Assembly (NCBI GenBank): GCA_035771175.1
Contig: CM069596.1
Coordinates: 8,916,001-8,980,000 of the forward strand
Direction: 5' to 3'
Length of the DNA stretch: 64,000 nucleotides
From: Paratinospora sagittata
Lineage: Eukaryota > Streptophyta > Magnoliopsida > Ranunculales > Menispermaceae
Position numbers and translations under genes: made by a program. Shown here piece after piece: positions 35,448 through 46,800 of this stretch. Positions within the stretch are counted from its first letter, which is position 1, and every line of letters starts with the position of its first letter. The notes below the pieces were generated by a model. That model did not search any database and was not told where the DNA came from. It saw nothing but the letters and a program-made list of their open reading frames with translations.

Positions 35448-35889
35448 TTTTTTTTGCTTTGTTTGGGATTGAAGACTTCACATAGTTCCTTTCCACAACT
35501 GCCAGTCCGTAGATATCTTTATGGATAAGAGAGATAATAGACTGAAATGGCCATATATGAACGAATACACAAGGCATTTTAAAATAATTTAAATATCTAA
35601 AATCAACACTCTTTCTAAATTAACACACATTTTTTAACATAAACATTACTTAATGATATATCATTGAATATTTTAAAATATTAATATTTTTTTATAAAAT
35701 GTAATTGAATCCATCAAATAAATTCATGTTAAAGCTTGTTTAGTTGTAAAGAAAAGGAGATTTTTGTATATTCCATAATTTTATATATTTATCTCAAACA
35801 TTTGCATTTATACAATACTAATAAAATAAAACACTGATGATCATTATATTCCAAAATTTTATTTATTTATTTTCTCTATAAAACACATC
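35448..35889. other. Intergenic DNA 5' of the CPBP protease gene
   Basis: Contains the promoter side of the protease gene and AT-rich DNA up to the CYP89 fragment. The minus-strand frame 35577-35392 overlaps the transit-peptide start and is not supported as a gene. No TATA box could be assigned with confidence. Confidence 0.5.
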
Positions 35890-36090
35890 ATGCTCATGCT
35901 CATGCTACCCTTGGAGATAAATGGGCCCACAAAAGATATTTCATCATGATTGCAAACTCTTGCTTCTCTGATAAATCCACCTCATCACCCATCCTAGACG
36001 TCCATTTAAACTCCTTGACCAAATTAGGCACAAAATACTCCAAATGCAACATAGCTAAACCAATCCCGGGACATATCCCCTTCATGCATG
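35890..36090 (-). pseudogene. CYP89-type P450, C-terminal fragment
   Basis: The minus strand encodes about 61 residues beginning with a decayed heme loop ([20 protein letters not shown], where the neighbour has RRICPAMSLSVLVLEYFVAN) and continuing [19 protein letters not shown] to a C-terminal [10 protein letters not shown]. This equals the last 60 residues of the intact P450 at 36488-38083. The heme-binding Cys is kept but the PFGAGRR part is replaced by unrelated bases ending in a stop just upstream. It is the 3' remnant of a tandem duplicate. Confidence 0.88.
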
Positions 36091-36487
36091 TCTATTTAAT
36101 TCCATGTCTTGTAAATAGACATATCCTCGAAAAAAGTTTTTTAAGTAGATCGGTCAGAATGTTGATAGATCAATAAATCAACATTGAAAAAGTATAAACT
36201 CATTTCAAGAATCCCTAATATGACGATGGATATCTCTTTTTCAAGAAACTCTATCTTGTCCCAAGATAGAGAAGCCCACACAACATTATTATTAGTCTCT
36301 TAGGAGTGTGAACCCCTACCCTTCTAGGAAAGCAGCTTTATTTTATTTAAGTAGGTAGCATCGAGTAACATCAACCAAGCCCCAAGTTATACACTCTCAA
36401 ACACTAACTCTTGATCGAGTACTTAGATAATAATTTAAAAAAACACACACACACACACACAAACAAGCCCCAAGTTTAATATATATA
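36091..36487. other. Spacer between the CYP89 fragment and the intact CYP89A
   Basis: About 400 bp with no P450 similarity seen; includes a (CA)n run at 36443-36461 and the 3' flank of the intact gene. Confidence 0.6.
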
Positions 36488-38083
36488 TTAATTCCTGGGA
36501 GTGACATGGACCCATAATGGATATTTCATGACGGCAGTGAAGTTCAACGTCTCGGATAAGTCCACCTCATCACCTTCTTTAGCTGTCCATTTGAACTCCT
36601 TCACCAGATTAGCCACAAAGTACTCCAGGACCAACACGCTTAAACTCATCGCAGGACAAATCCTCCTCCCTGCACCAAACGGAATCATCTTAATCTCCCT
36701 ACTCCCCATTATATCAAAAACTAATTTCCCATCATGACGATCCCCTGCTCCATCGTCATTCAAACTTAAAAACCTCTTCGGCTTGAACTCCATTGGATCC
36801 TCCCACACTCTCTGATCCAACCCAATCCCGGCTACCGAGAAATTTACCAAACTACCCTTCTTCACCAAGTAGCCTCCTATTGTTACATCCTCCGTCGTCG
36901 CGTGTGGCAAAAGAAAATGTGATGGTGGGTGCCGCCTTAGCCCTTCCAACACTACCGCTTTCAAGTAGGGCATTTTCTGTAAATCTTCTTCTTTGATTTC
37001 ACTATCACTATTACTTGTTATCTCATTAAACAATCTTTCTTGAATTTCTTGATTTTTCACTAAGTTGGCCATTATCCACTGTAACACCGAGGTTGTTTCG
37101 TGGACGCCTCCTTCTAGAAACTCTGAACACAAGCTCACCATTTCTTCTTCCTTCAGCTTCCTTCTTTTTCCATTTCCTTCTTCTACTTCTTCTTTTGTTT
37201 GTGCTTCTTCTGGTATGGTAAGATTAAGAAGAGTATCCACATATGACAGCGTTATATCCTCTTGGTGTTGTTGTTGCTGTTTCGCTTGACGAGCTCTAAT
37301 GAGAGGAATATAAACTGTTTCTAGATTTTTTCGAATCTTGTAAAGCTCAGACCAGCGATTCCGGAACATGATTTTAGATAATAGCAGTGGGAGGGCACTA
37401 AGAATGTGGAACCTTTGAAATGATAAAGCGAAAACTGTTTCAACTTTCACAATTTCTCTAATGACTTTATCATTCCTGAGAATATCTCCAAAACAAATGT
37501 GAGCTAGCAAGCAGAACATGGCGTACTCAAAGTTATCCACTACTTTAATGGGCCTTTTTCCCGATTCAGATTCAGATATGAGCTTGTTCTTCAACATGTT
37601 TAGTACCCATTTCCTGGAATGAGCGAAGGATTTGATCCCGGAAGGATGGAGGAGCTCGGAGCCGATGTTTCGCCGGAGGAGTCGCCAGAGTGGGCCGTAA
37701 GAGGCATAGCTTATAGCATGCTGGTTGCATGAAATGATCTTGCTTGGCTCCGATGCCGGAGGTCTGTCGGCGAAGATGGCGCCGTTTTGAACCAATGCTT
37801 TGTGGGCTAAATCGTTGTTAGAGATGAACACAACGTTACGGGGACCGAGTTTGAGATTAACGATTGGGCCGTATTTTGAGTGGAGTTTGATGAGTGCTCG
37901 TTCGAGTTCCATGGAGTTTCGGAAAAGCCATTGGAGATCAGAGAAGATGGGAATTCTGGGAGGCCCAGGTGGTAGCTTTGCCGCATTGTTGATGCTGCTA
38001 CTACCACTGAAATTAAGGAGAAATTTTAAGGCTAAGGTAATGGTGATAAGCGTAAGGAAGATGAAGAACCAAGTGATCTCCAT
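36488..38083 (-). CDS. CYP89A: Cytochrome P450, CYP89A subfamily
   Basis: A single uninterrupted reading frame of 531 codons, the normal size for a plant P450; CYP89A genes are typically intronless. In order: an N-terminal membrane anchor (MEITWFFIFLTLITITLALK), the proline hinge KLPPGPPRIPIF, the C-helix WRLLRRNI, the K-helix ExxR in LEGLRRHPP, the PERF-equivalent FKPKRFL, and the heme loop PFGAGRRICP with its Cys ligand. The end [19 protein letters not shown] and WVHVTPRN are CYP89-like. The enzyme would sit on the ER and oxidise a small molecule with NADPH reductase; Arabidopsis CYP89A9 acts in chlorophyll breakdown, but this substrate cannot be inferred here. Odd: the I-helix oxygen-binding motif, A/G-G-x-D/E-T-T in most P450s, reads EFLEGGVHETTSV. 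Start chosen at the ATG before the anchor. Confidence 0.93.
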   Translation of the reverse strand: MEITWFFIFLTLITITLALKFLLNFSGSSSINNAAKLPPGPPRIPIFSDLQWLFRNSMELERALIKLHSKYGPIVNLKLGPRNVVFISNNDLAHKALVQNGAIFADRPPASEPSKIISCNQHAISYASYGPLWRLLRRNIGSELLHPSGIKSFAHSRKWVLNMLKNKLISESESGKRPIKVVDNFEYAMFCLLAHICFGDILRNDKVIREIVKVETVFALSFQRFHILSALPLLLSKIMFRNRWSELYKIRKNLETVYIPLIRARQAKQQQQHQEDITLSYVDTLLNLTIPEEAQTKEEVEEGNGKRRKLKEEEMVSLCSEFLEGGVHETTSVLQWIMANLVKNQEIQERLFNEITSNSDSEIKEEDLQKMPYLKAVVLEGLRRHPPSHFLLPHATTEDVTIGGYLVKKGSLVNFSVAGIGLDQRVWEDPMEFKPKRFLSLNDDGAGDRHDGKLVFDIMGSREIKMIPFGAGRRICPAMSLSVLVLEYFVANLVKEFKWTAKEGDEVDLSETLNFTAVMKYPLWVHVTPRN

Positions 38084-38570
38084 AGCTTGCTGCAGGTAAA
38101 CTGATCTTAGTTAAACCGATCTTAGTTCATTCCCAGTTTTAAGTAAGGAAAGAGGCATGCAGGTTCCTCTCAAAGCCCTTTCTCCACGTAACATTTCAGC
38201 CAATAACTAGGGTGTAGTTGGTGCAAGTATACCTGTCACCCATAAAAGTCAAAAGAGTAAAGGATAGCTTTCCATTCCATTTTTTAGTATATTTATATTA
38301 ATATTTTATATTTTAACCTTTATATAATAATAGCAAAAATGATATGTCATTTGTCAGCGTGGATCACACGAAATCAATATTTTTGGGCCTCGTAAACGTA
38401 AGCCTTTTTAATTGTATAAAATAACAAGATCTGCTGTCCACCTCCATAATCTTACATTATTGAGAGAGAGAGAGAGATCTGGCAAATAATAAATTAATTA
38501 ACTCACAAAAAAATCCAAAACGAAACTTTTTTTTGCTGTAGTCGAAGTAAAACTATCCGGTTCCGCGGCT
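38084..38570 (-). promoter_or_regulatory. Upstream region of CYP89A
   Basis: About 490 bp between the P450 start and the minisatellite. It contains a short (GA)n tract at 38461-38477 and AT-rich DNA at 38280-38340. No single promoter box stands out by eye. It is called regulatory only because of its position. Confidence 0.4.
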
Positions 38571-39125
38571 TCCGCCAGTAGCTTTAATGACACCAATGGC
38601 AAGAAGCCTGCAAGAAAAACAGCATTTAATGACACCAATGGCAAGTAGCCTGCAACCAATGGCAAGTAGCCTGCAAGAAACATTTAATGACACCAATGGC
38701 AAGAAGCCTGCAAGAAAAACAGCAAGAAAAACAGCATTTAATGACACCAATGGCAAGTAGCCTGCAACCAATGGCAAGAAGCCTGCAAGAAAAATAGCAT
38801 TTAATGACACCAAAGAAGCCAGCAAGAAAAACAGCATTTAATGACACCAATGGCAAGTAGCCTGCAACCAATGGCAAGAAGCCTGCAAGAAAAACAGCAT
38901 TTAATGACACCAAAGAAGCCTGCAAGAAAAACAGCAAGAAAAACAGCATTTAATGACACCAATGGCAAGTAGCCTGCAACCAATGGCAAGAAGCATTTAA
39001 TGACGCCTGCAAGAAAAACAGCATTTAATGACACCAATGGCAAGAAGCCTGCAAGAAAAACAGCATTTAATGACACCAATGGCAAGAAGCCTGCAAGAAA
39101 AACAGCATTTAATGACACCAATGGC
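38571..39125. repeat. 42-bp-period minisatellite with deletion variants
   Basis: About 12 units share the core TTTAATGACACCAATGGCAA, and a second module GCCTGCAAGAAAAACA is present in most. The full unit is 42 bp, but many units lack one module or carry an extra ACCAATGGCAAGTAGCCTGC piece, so spacings are irregular (38, 42, 50, 61 bp). The last three units (39003-39125) are perfect. Because 42 is divisible by three and the unit has few stops, several frames on both strands are open, including a plus-strand 14-residue repeat (ARKTAFNDTNGKKP). I do not call a gene, since openness follows from the unit itself. Confidence 0.93.
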
Positions 39126-39326
39126 CGAACTACAACCAGAGCCAGTAAGCGCCCAATATTGAATGTAAAACGTGCGCTCCACACTTACTTGCTTACCTGG
39201 GCCTTGGGAACCAAGCCCAAATGCAACCATATCCCCTCTCCAAAGTAAAATACTTGGGTGTGTACCATGCCGCTCAATCTTTTAAGTTACCACGCGTTGC
39301 AGCCGTAATGATTTTTTTTTTATTTT
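39126..39326. other. Flank of the minisatellite and first part of a ~190-bp repeat
   Basis: After the minisatellite the sequence is unique to about 39255. From there the words ACCATGCCGCTCAATCTTTT and AAGTTACCACG begin a unit seen again at 40430 and 40620. The unit is cut off in a T-run by the inverted-repeat element. Confidence 0.5.
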
Positions 39327-40302
39327 TGAGAAATAACTTTTTAACACTTAAAAAATATATATATAAAGCGACATCTATGGGTCTCATATGGATAAAAAAA
39401 ATTTGTTCTTTATTTTTTTTTTTTCAGAAAATTTCTTTTTTTTTTAACTTTCGTTTTTTAGTGTTAAATATTGATGTTTTGTTATTGAGTTTTATATTTT
39501 GTATTGAATTTTTAGATTAAAACTTATTTATTTATATAGGCAAAGGTTAAATCTATTATAAATATTAAAAATGGGATAAATATGTCAATAAAATTATTTT
39601 TTTATTATTTTTAATGAAAAAGTGATTATCGGGAGTTTTAGTTTCTTTAAAAATAATTTTTATTTAAAATATATCAATCTAATTTTGGAATTAAAAAATA
39701 ATTTCTCTTGAATATAATTTAATAAAATTATTTTTATATAAGATTTTTGTTAAATTTTTTTCATTAAATTTATTTCTAAAGTAAAATAATAAAAAATATT
39801 TTATTATTCAAATTAATAAAGATATTTTTAAATAAAATTTTATATTTTATATTTTTTTAAAGTAAAATAATAAAATTTATTTTTGAATAAAAGGCATATA
39901 TGTTTTTTAGATCTCGTATGCGCATGTGATTTTTTAATTTTTGTTGAAAAATAGAAACCCCCAAAAATCACTTTCTCATTAAAAATAATTTTATGACATT
40001 AACTTTGTTGTTGAAAAAATATATATATATATTTTAATAACATACTTATGACATTTTTAAGATGTCTAAAGCAATGACTTTTATAAATATAAATAAATGG
40101 GTTTTAATCTAAAAAATTAATACAAAACTTAAAAGCCAACAATAAAACATCAATATTTAACAATAAAAAGAAAAAATTAAATAAATAAAATTTGCCAAAA
40201 ACAAAAAACATAATAAGAAAAAAAAAACTTACACCCATGTAAGGCTCACCGGTGTAACTATATGTATTTTTTTAGATGTTAAAAACTTATTTCTCTTTTT
40301 TT
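39327..40302. mobile_element. AT-rich element with long inverted repeats (Mutator-like MITE?)
   Basis: The left end GAGAAATAACTTTTTAACAC and the right end (other strand) GAGAAATAAGTTTTTAACAT match, and the inversion extends far inwards: the phrase GTTAAATATTGATGTTTTGT at 39462-39481 recurs inverted near 40150, and ATTAAAACTTATTTATTTAT near 39516 recurs inverted near 40100. So both arms are some 200 bp, with an AT-rich centre. Long arms suggest a Mutator-type MITE. The flanks are T-runs, so a 9-bp duplication cannot be read. Confidence 0.65.
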
Positions 40303-40810
40303 TTTTTAATAATTATATTAGTCGTGAGTGATAAATTAGTATTAATCAACATTAAAATGGTATTATTGAAGAGAAAAAAAATCTACATATTGTATTATTA
40401 AAAAATTTACATTAATATGGGTGCTGGAGCACATCATATGACTTTATTTTTTAAGTTAACACGTACGACATCCGTAAAGATTTTTTTTTTAAATTATTAG
40501 TAGTGCATTGTACGTGAATGATAAATTAGTATTCAATCAACATTAAAATGGTATTATTGAATAGAAAAAAATTCTGCATACTGTATTTAAAGAATCTACG
40601 TTAATATATTATATGGGTGCACAGGAGCGCACCATATGGCTCTATGTTTTAAGTTAACACGGGCTGCACGTGTGAAGATTTTTTTTCTTTTAAATTATAT
40701 TAGTACGTGACCGATAAATTTTATTGACTTCAATTAGTATTCAATCAACATTAAAATGGTATTATTGAAGAGAAAAAAAAAATCTGCATACCGTATTTGT
40801 GAGATTTATT
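40303..40810. repeat. Tandem repeat, ~190-bp unit
   Basis: Three diverged units share TAAATTAGTATTCAATCAACATTAAAATGG-type sequence: at 40330, 40520 and 40735 the words CAACATTAAAATGGTATTAT recur, each followed by GAAAAAAA..TCTGCATA. Preceding each is the phrase CATATGGCTCTATGTTTTAA or a variant. The first unit is split by the element at 39327-40302. Function unknown. Confidence 0.75.
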
Positions 40811-41844
40811 TAATTGAGAATTTTTAAAATGTAATATTAAAGAAAAAAATAATTCAATCTGAGAGGTCATGGTAAATCACAAAATGCATTTTAAGGGGAG
40901 AACAAAGAAATAAAGATTAGCTGCAAATAAATCTACCACACCTAATTAATTTTGAGATTGACCTTGATGGGCTTCAATGGAACAATGGTACTGTATGTAA
41001 AAAATTTTCACATCTTGTTGCAATGATTTTTTTTTTTTTTTCAATGCTGATGAATTAGAAAAATAAATTCATATTTCAATCATTTTAATTTATTGTCACC
41101 ATATTATATAAGAGATCCAAACCACCTCCCCCGTCTCCCTCATTTGTTTTCTTCTACAAAGAAATCACTTACAACTTACAAGTCTTAGTTTCTTTATTCT
41201 TCTGGTTTAAACTTGTAAATCACCACCCACCATGCAGCTAGCCATGGATAGTTCTAATTAACTGCAATAAAATGGTTGTGGCAGAAAACTGCAACATTCA
41301 TCTGTAAGTGGCAGCTATCCACGATCAAAGTTGGTTGGAAAAATTATACTAGGAAAGTGCAATATTTATCCAATTAAAATTTAGTTCCAGGAACCGCTTG
41401 GTAACTTGATAGTCTTGATTTTTAGTTTTTATGGGATTGGATCATTAAAGAAAATGTTAATCTAATTGTAAAAATTATAACTACATGTGTAACTACAAAT
41501 TAATGCATATCGATTGAATATTAGTGTTTTAGATATCTCAAGGGGTGTAATAAATGATCTAATCCATATAAACATCTAGTTACAACATTTTACAGTTAGA
41601 TTCGCATTTCCGTTGAATCAATACCTAGAATCTCTCGCAGTAACAAAGCAGATTCACTACACCATGTTTGAAATCTTTTTTAAAAAAGTATTAACTATTT
41701 TAAATTTTCAAAATTACCCATGTTAAACATGAATAAGATGATAAACAAGTGACCACTGATCTAAGCGCTTATTAGCTCTCTGACTAATTACCAGACTAAT
41801 TACCAACTTGAATATGTTTAAACATTTAATATTGACAGATTATT
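40811..41844. other. Intergenic DNA, AT-rich
   Basis: No gene, RNA gene or defined repeat was seen. A CACTACACC word at 41653 was considered as a CACTA terminus and not accepted. Confidence 0.5.
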
Positions 41845-43801
41845 GTGAACAACAGAGATTTGATGCAATCCTAGGTATAGATTGGTTAGCTGCATATCAT
41901 GCCCTAGTGGATTATTTTTCTAAAAGGATAGTATTTCAGATACCTGGACAACCATCACTATCTACTAGAGGTAGACTGGTTACAGATGAAAAGATGAAAA
42001 TTTTGGCTAGTATAAAGCCAGAGGGAGAGAAGGATCAAGGTATTCAATTGTCTGAGATCCCCATAGTGTGTGAGTACCTAGATATATTTCCTGATGATTT
42101 AGTAGGATTGCCACCTAGGCGGGATATAGACTTCACTAGAGAACTGATACCTATCTATATTCTTCCATATAGAATGATGTCAAAAGAGTTGCAAGAACTC
42201 AAGGTGCAACTTGATGAGTTGATGAAAAAAGGGTTTATTACACCCAGTATGTCACCATGGGGAGCACCCGTTTTATTTGTGAAGAAAAACATAGTAATCT
42301 ACGTCTGTGTATAGACTACCGTCAGCTGAACAAGGAGACAGTAATGAATAAGTATCTTTTACTATGTATTGATGATTTGTTTGATCAACTGAATGGGGCC
42401 AAGTTCTCTATTAAGATTGATCTGCGATCTGGGTACCATCCGTTGAGGATTTGGGAAGAGGATATATCGAAAATTGTATTCAGGACAAGATAGGGACATT
42501 ATGAATTTCTTGTTATGCCTTTTGGTTTGACCAATGCACCTGCTATGTTTATGAATTAGATGCAAAGCGTATTTAAGCTATATCTGGATCAATTTATTAT
42601 TGTTTTCATTGACGATATCTTAGTTTATTCCAAGACTCGAGAGGAGCATGAGCAGCATCTCTGGGTTACACTACAGACTTTGAGAAAGCATAGGCTATAT
42701 GGTAAACTCAGTAAGTGTGAATTTTGGATAAACGAAGTGAAATTTCTGGGTCATGTGGTGAGTGCAGATGGAATATCTGTTAATTTTCCAAGGTGGAAAC
42801 AATTATGATTTGGCCTAGACCGACCACATTGAAAGAAATTCGAAGTTTTCTAGGTTTAGCAAGCTATTATAGAAAGTTTGTGGAAAGGCTTTCTAAGTTA
42901 GCTATACCACTTACTAAGCTGACTCAGAAGAACGTAACTTTTGTATGGATTGTAGCTTGAAAACAAGCATTCACAGAGTTGAAGAGGAAGTTGACTATTG
43001 CATCAGTGGTAGTACTTCCAGAGCCTGGGAAAGAGTTGGTAATCTACATAGATGCATCGCATTCTGGTCTGGGTTATGTGTTAATGTAGGAGGGTAGAGT
43101 GGTGGTTTATGCATCTAGACAATTGAAGGTGCATGAGAAGAATTACCTTGTGCATGATTTGTAATTGGCTACAATTGTGTTTGCATTAAAACTGTGGAGG
43201 CACTATCTCTACGGTGAAAAGTTCACATTGTTTTCAGACCAAACGAATATGAAGTATTTGTTTGATCAGAAAGAGTTGAATAATCTGGAAAGATTATAAC
43301 TTCACATTGGAGTATCATCTTGGGAAGGCCAATATAGTTGTTGATGCACTGAGTAGGAAACGTACAGAGACTGACGTGGTAGCTTGTTGAATGGCCCATG
43401 CGTGCTGATTAGTGAAGAGAGTTACAATGATGAGTGTACTCTCCATCGCCCCTCATGTCGATATTTGTGCTCAAATGCATATCCAGCTGACAGATACTCA
43501 TATTCAGAGAGTCAAAGATCTACAACAGCATGATCCTGACTATGATATGTATAATTCATGGGCTGATAGAGCCGAACATGCTAATTGGCAACGAGACCCA
43601 GATGGTGTATCACGATTTCAGGGGAAATTATGGGTTCTTGTAGACCGTAATCTAAAAGCAGAGTTACTCCAGACAACGCAGATATCTCAGTATACTATCC
43701 ACCCGGGGTCAACCAAAATGTATCATGATATGAAGGGAACAATTTGGTGGCATGGGATAAAGAAGGATATAGCTGAGTATATTCAGAAATGTGGAGTATG
43801 T
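41845..43801 (+). pseudogene. Ty3/gypsy pol fragment (protease end to integrase zinc region)
   Basis: On the plus strand and across many stops the same domains as the 7.7-11.2 kb element appear: FDAILGIDWLAAYHALVDYF at 41850, [16 protein letters not shown] at 42310, [12 protein letters not shown], the reverse transcriptase motif [11 protein letters not shown] at 42605, [12 protein letters not shown] at 42740, RNase H near 43090-43270, and the integrase zinc region HPGSTKMYHDMKGTIWWHG ending KCGVC near 43800. By eye the nucleotide match to the minus-strand element is about 90%. Similarity starts abruptly near 41848 and ends at 43801, where CACTA sequence begins. It has no LTRs and at least six breaks. 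Confidence 0.9.
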
Positions 43802-46800
43802 AGGATAACTCAATAACATCATACAAGACACCATAGAAATCGATCATTTGAGTATTATGATCCCCTTCAACTGACACTCCACTTTTTTTGGCATACATGT
43901 TGTTCTTCATGATCTTGAGTACTGAACCTAACACCATTCACAATACAAGCAGAATATTTATGAACTCGAATGTCAGGACCGCATGCTAAGGCATTTAATT
44001 CATCAGTCACATCTTGTAAATTATTATGTCGCATTGCTTTAACCTATTCCGTCACACAAGTACACCAAGATTGTAAAAGGCGCTATTAGATAACTATCAT
44101 TTTAATATACATTGGAAAGGAATAATAGTTGAAGAACAATGAAAATACTCATTAAATTCATACTCGATTTTCAAACCATAGTGGAAATTGCAATTGATGC
44201 CTCTGCTAGACATTAGTTTGACTTTCCTTTGTTAATTCCTCCATATGCTCACTATGAATTGAAAATTAAGTAAAAATTAACAAAATGATAATAAAAATAT
44301 ACATGTCAAAAAATAGAAAAATATAAATGTCTTAAGAGATTCACTAACTTAATATAACAAGATATCTCTTCACAATTATTCAAGACATACCATCGAGCCT
44401 GATCAAACTCCTTCAATGTTAGTCTATTGTATTCAACCAAATTATAAGGATGAACCCTTTGTGAAAATATCATCATTTCACCAACCTTACGAGATTGTTG
44501 ACCGTCATAATTTCTTTCTTGCATATTAAATTTGGTCTCAACACTTCAGAGGAACATTGAACAAAAAATCAAACATTCTTTTGATATGTATGATTCCTCT
44601 ATAGATCCTTCTAGCCCTGCTTTATTTCTGACATAACCTTTTAGAGTTCGCAAGAATATTTCACTTGGATACATCCATCTAAATGTTACAGGACCAGCAA
44701 ATTGTGCCTCTTGTGGCAAATGGATTGCCAAGTGAACCATAATATCAAAGAAAACCACAGGATATACTCATTCAATCTAACATAACACAAATATTATATT
44801 TTTCTTCAATTGTTCAAGGTCATCCAAATGTATTGTTCTGGCACATAATAGTTGAAAGAAATTTGATAGCTCAACTAAAGCACCCCATACATCTTGTCGT
44901 AAGTAGCCACATAAACTAATGGGCAATAATCATTGCAACAAAACATGACAGTCATGGCTCTTCAAATCGGTTAATTTACCATATTTAACATTGGCACACC
45001 TACTGATATTTGATGCATAGTCATCTGGAAACTTCACTGTCTTTAACCATTCACAAAAGGTTTGTCTTTCTTTTAAATTTAAGGTGTCGCATGCAAATGG
45101 CTTTACATAACATCCGTTCACTTCACATATATGTAGTTCATGCCTTATATTCATATCAGCCAAATCAAGATGAGCTTTTTCAGTGTCCTTCATCTTCCCA
45201 TCAATATTTAATAAAGTGTCAACAATGTTGCCACATATATTCTTCTCTACATGCATGACATCAAGGTTGTGTCGCAATTTTAGTTTATGCCAGTATGATA
45301 AATCAAATAAGATGCTTCTGTGTGTCCAATTGTGTTCATCAGTGGTTCGCTTTCTTTTTCTAAAGCGAGGATGTTTACCTTGTTGAATATTTTTAAGAGC
45401 ATTAACTTGAACAAGTGCATCATACCCCAAACGTTCCATTGGCTTTGGTCTATGGCCTTGCATACCATCAAATGCTTTGCTTTTTCGCCAGGAGTGGGTT
45501 GGATGTAAATATCGACGATGACCAATATAACAAATCTTGCTCCTTAATCACCTTGAGGACGTGTCTTCCATACAAATTGGACATGCCATATATCATTTAG
45601 TACTCCTACAAGATAAATTAGCATATGCTGGAAAATAACTAATTGTCCACAAAATTGATGCATGCATGCGAAATGGCTTTCCTGTAGATGCGTCAAATGT
45701 ATTTGCGCCATGTTCCCATAACTCATTCAATTCATCTATCAATGGTTGCATGTAAACATCAATGTCCTTGCTAGGTGCTCTAGGACCAGGTAGAAGGAGT
45801 GACAACATAAAAAATGGTTCCTTCATACATTTCCATGGTGGTAGATTGTACGACAATAACACAACTGGCCACATATTATATGAATTACTCATGTTTCCAA
45901 ATGGATTAAAACCATATGTGGCAAGACCCAATCTGACATTACGTGGGTCACTAGCAATCCATGGATATAATGCATCAAACTCTTTCCAAGCAATAGTATC
46001 TGCAAGATGCCTCATTATACTATTTGTTTCGACTCGCTTCTCCTTGTGCCATCACATTTCTTCAGCAGTATGACATGAAAAGAACAATCTTTGAAGCCTA
46101 GGAGTTAGTGCGAAGTAATGCAAAACCTTGTGTGAAATCTTCTTTCTTTTGTTGTCATTTCTTTTCCACCTACTCTCACCACATTCAGGACAAACATCAG
46201 CATTTTCATGCTCTTTCCAAAATAATACACAATCATACTTGCACGCATGAATGGTCTAATAACCCAACCCCAATCCTTTTAACATCCTTTGGGCTTCATA
46301 ATATTTTGTAGGGAGATGTGCACCAATTGGAAAAACATCAACCAATAACTCAAGTAGCATGTCCATAAATTTATTGCTCCACTGATTCATCACTTTCAAA
46401 TGGAGCAACTTTACAGTGAATGACAAAACAAAAAACTTAGTGCAACCGGGATATAATTCACGTTGTGCTTATTTTAGTAGCTTCAAAAAATCATTCATAT
46501 CATTATCTTTGCTACTAACATCATCATTCATTGAGTCATTATATGCATCACTACATCTTTCATCGGCAACCATTGTAATACCCTAGGTTTGCACAAAAAA
46601 AAAAAAAAATTTAGGCACTTGCTGAATGTTCTCGCACCCTTTTTTCCTATTTAAGGAACCCTCCCTCCTTATTTCTCACACCAAAATTACTTCTCCTTGT
46701 GATTTTTCTTCTCTCTCACTAATTTTGAGTTTTTATCTTCTCTTTAGATACTCTCTTTCCGAGACTCACTGTGCGGTGCAACACCGTTCTGCTCAGGGGA

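Noticed and set aside
38498..39248. Several open frames on both strands giving repeated peptides (e.g. ARKTAFNDTNGKKP)
   Set aside because: The 42-bp unit contains few stops and its length is divisible by three, so frames stay open automatically; no promoter, start context or conserved domain supports a protein.
41653..41661. CACTACACC as left terminus of the CACTA element
   Set aside because: It matches the right terminus (CACTACAAAGAG) only in the first seven bases, the preceding three bases (ATT) do not match the CTT following the right end, and no copia sequence lies to its left.
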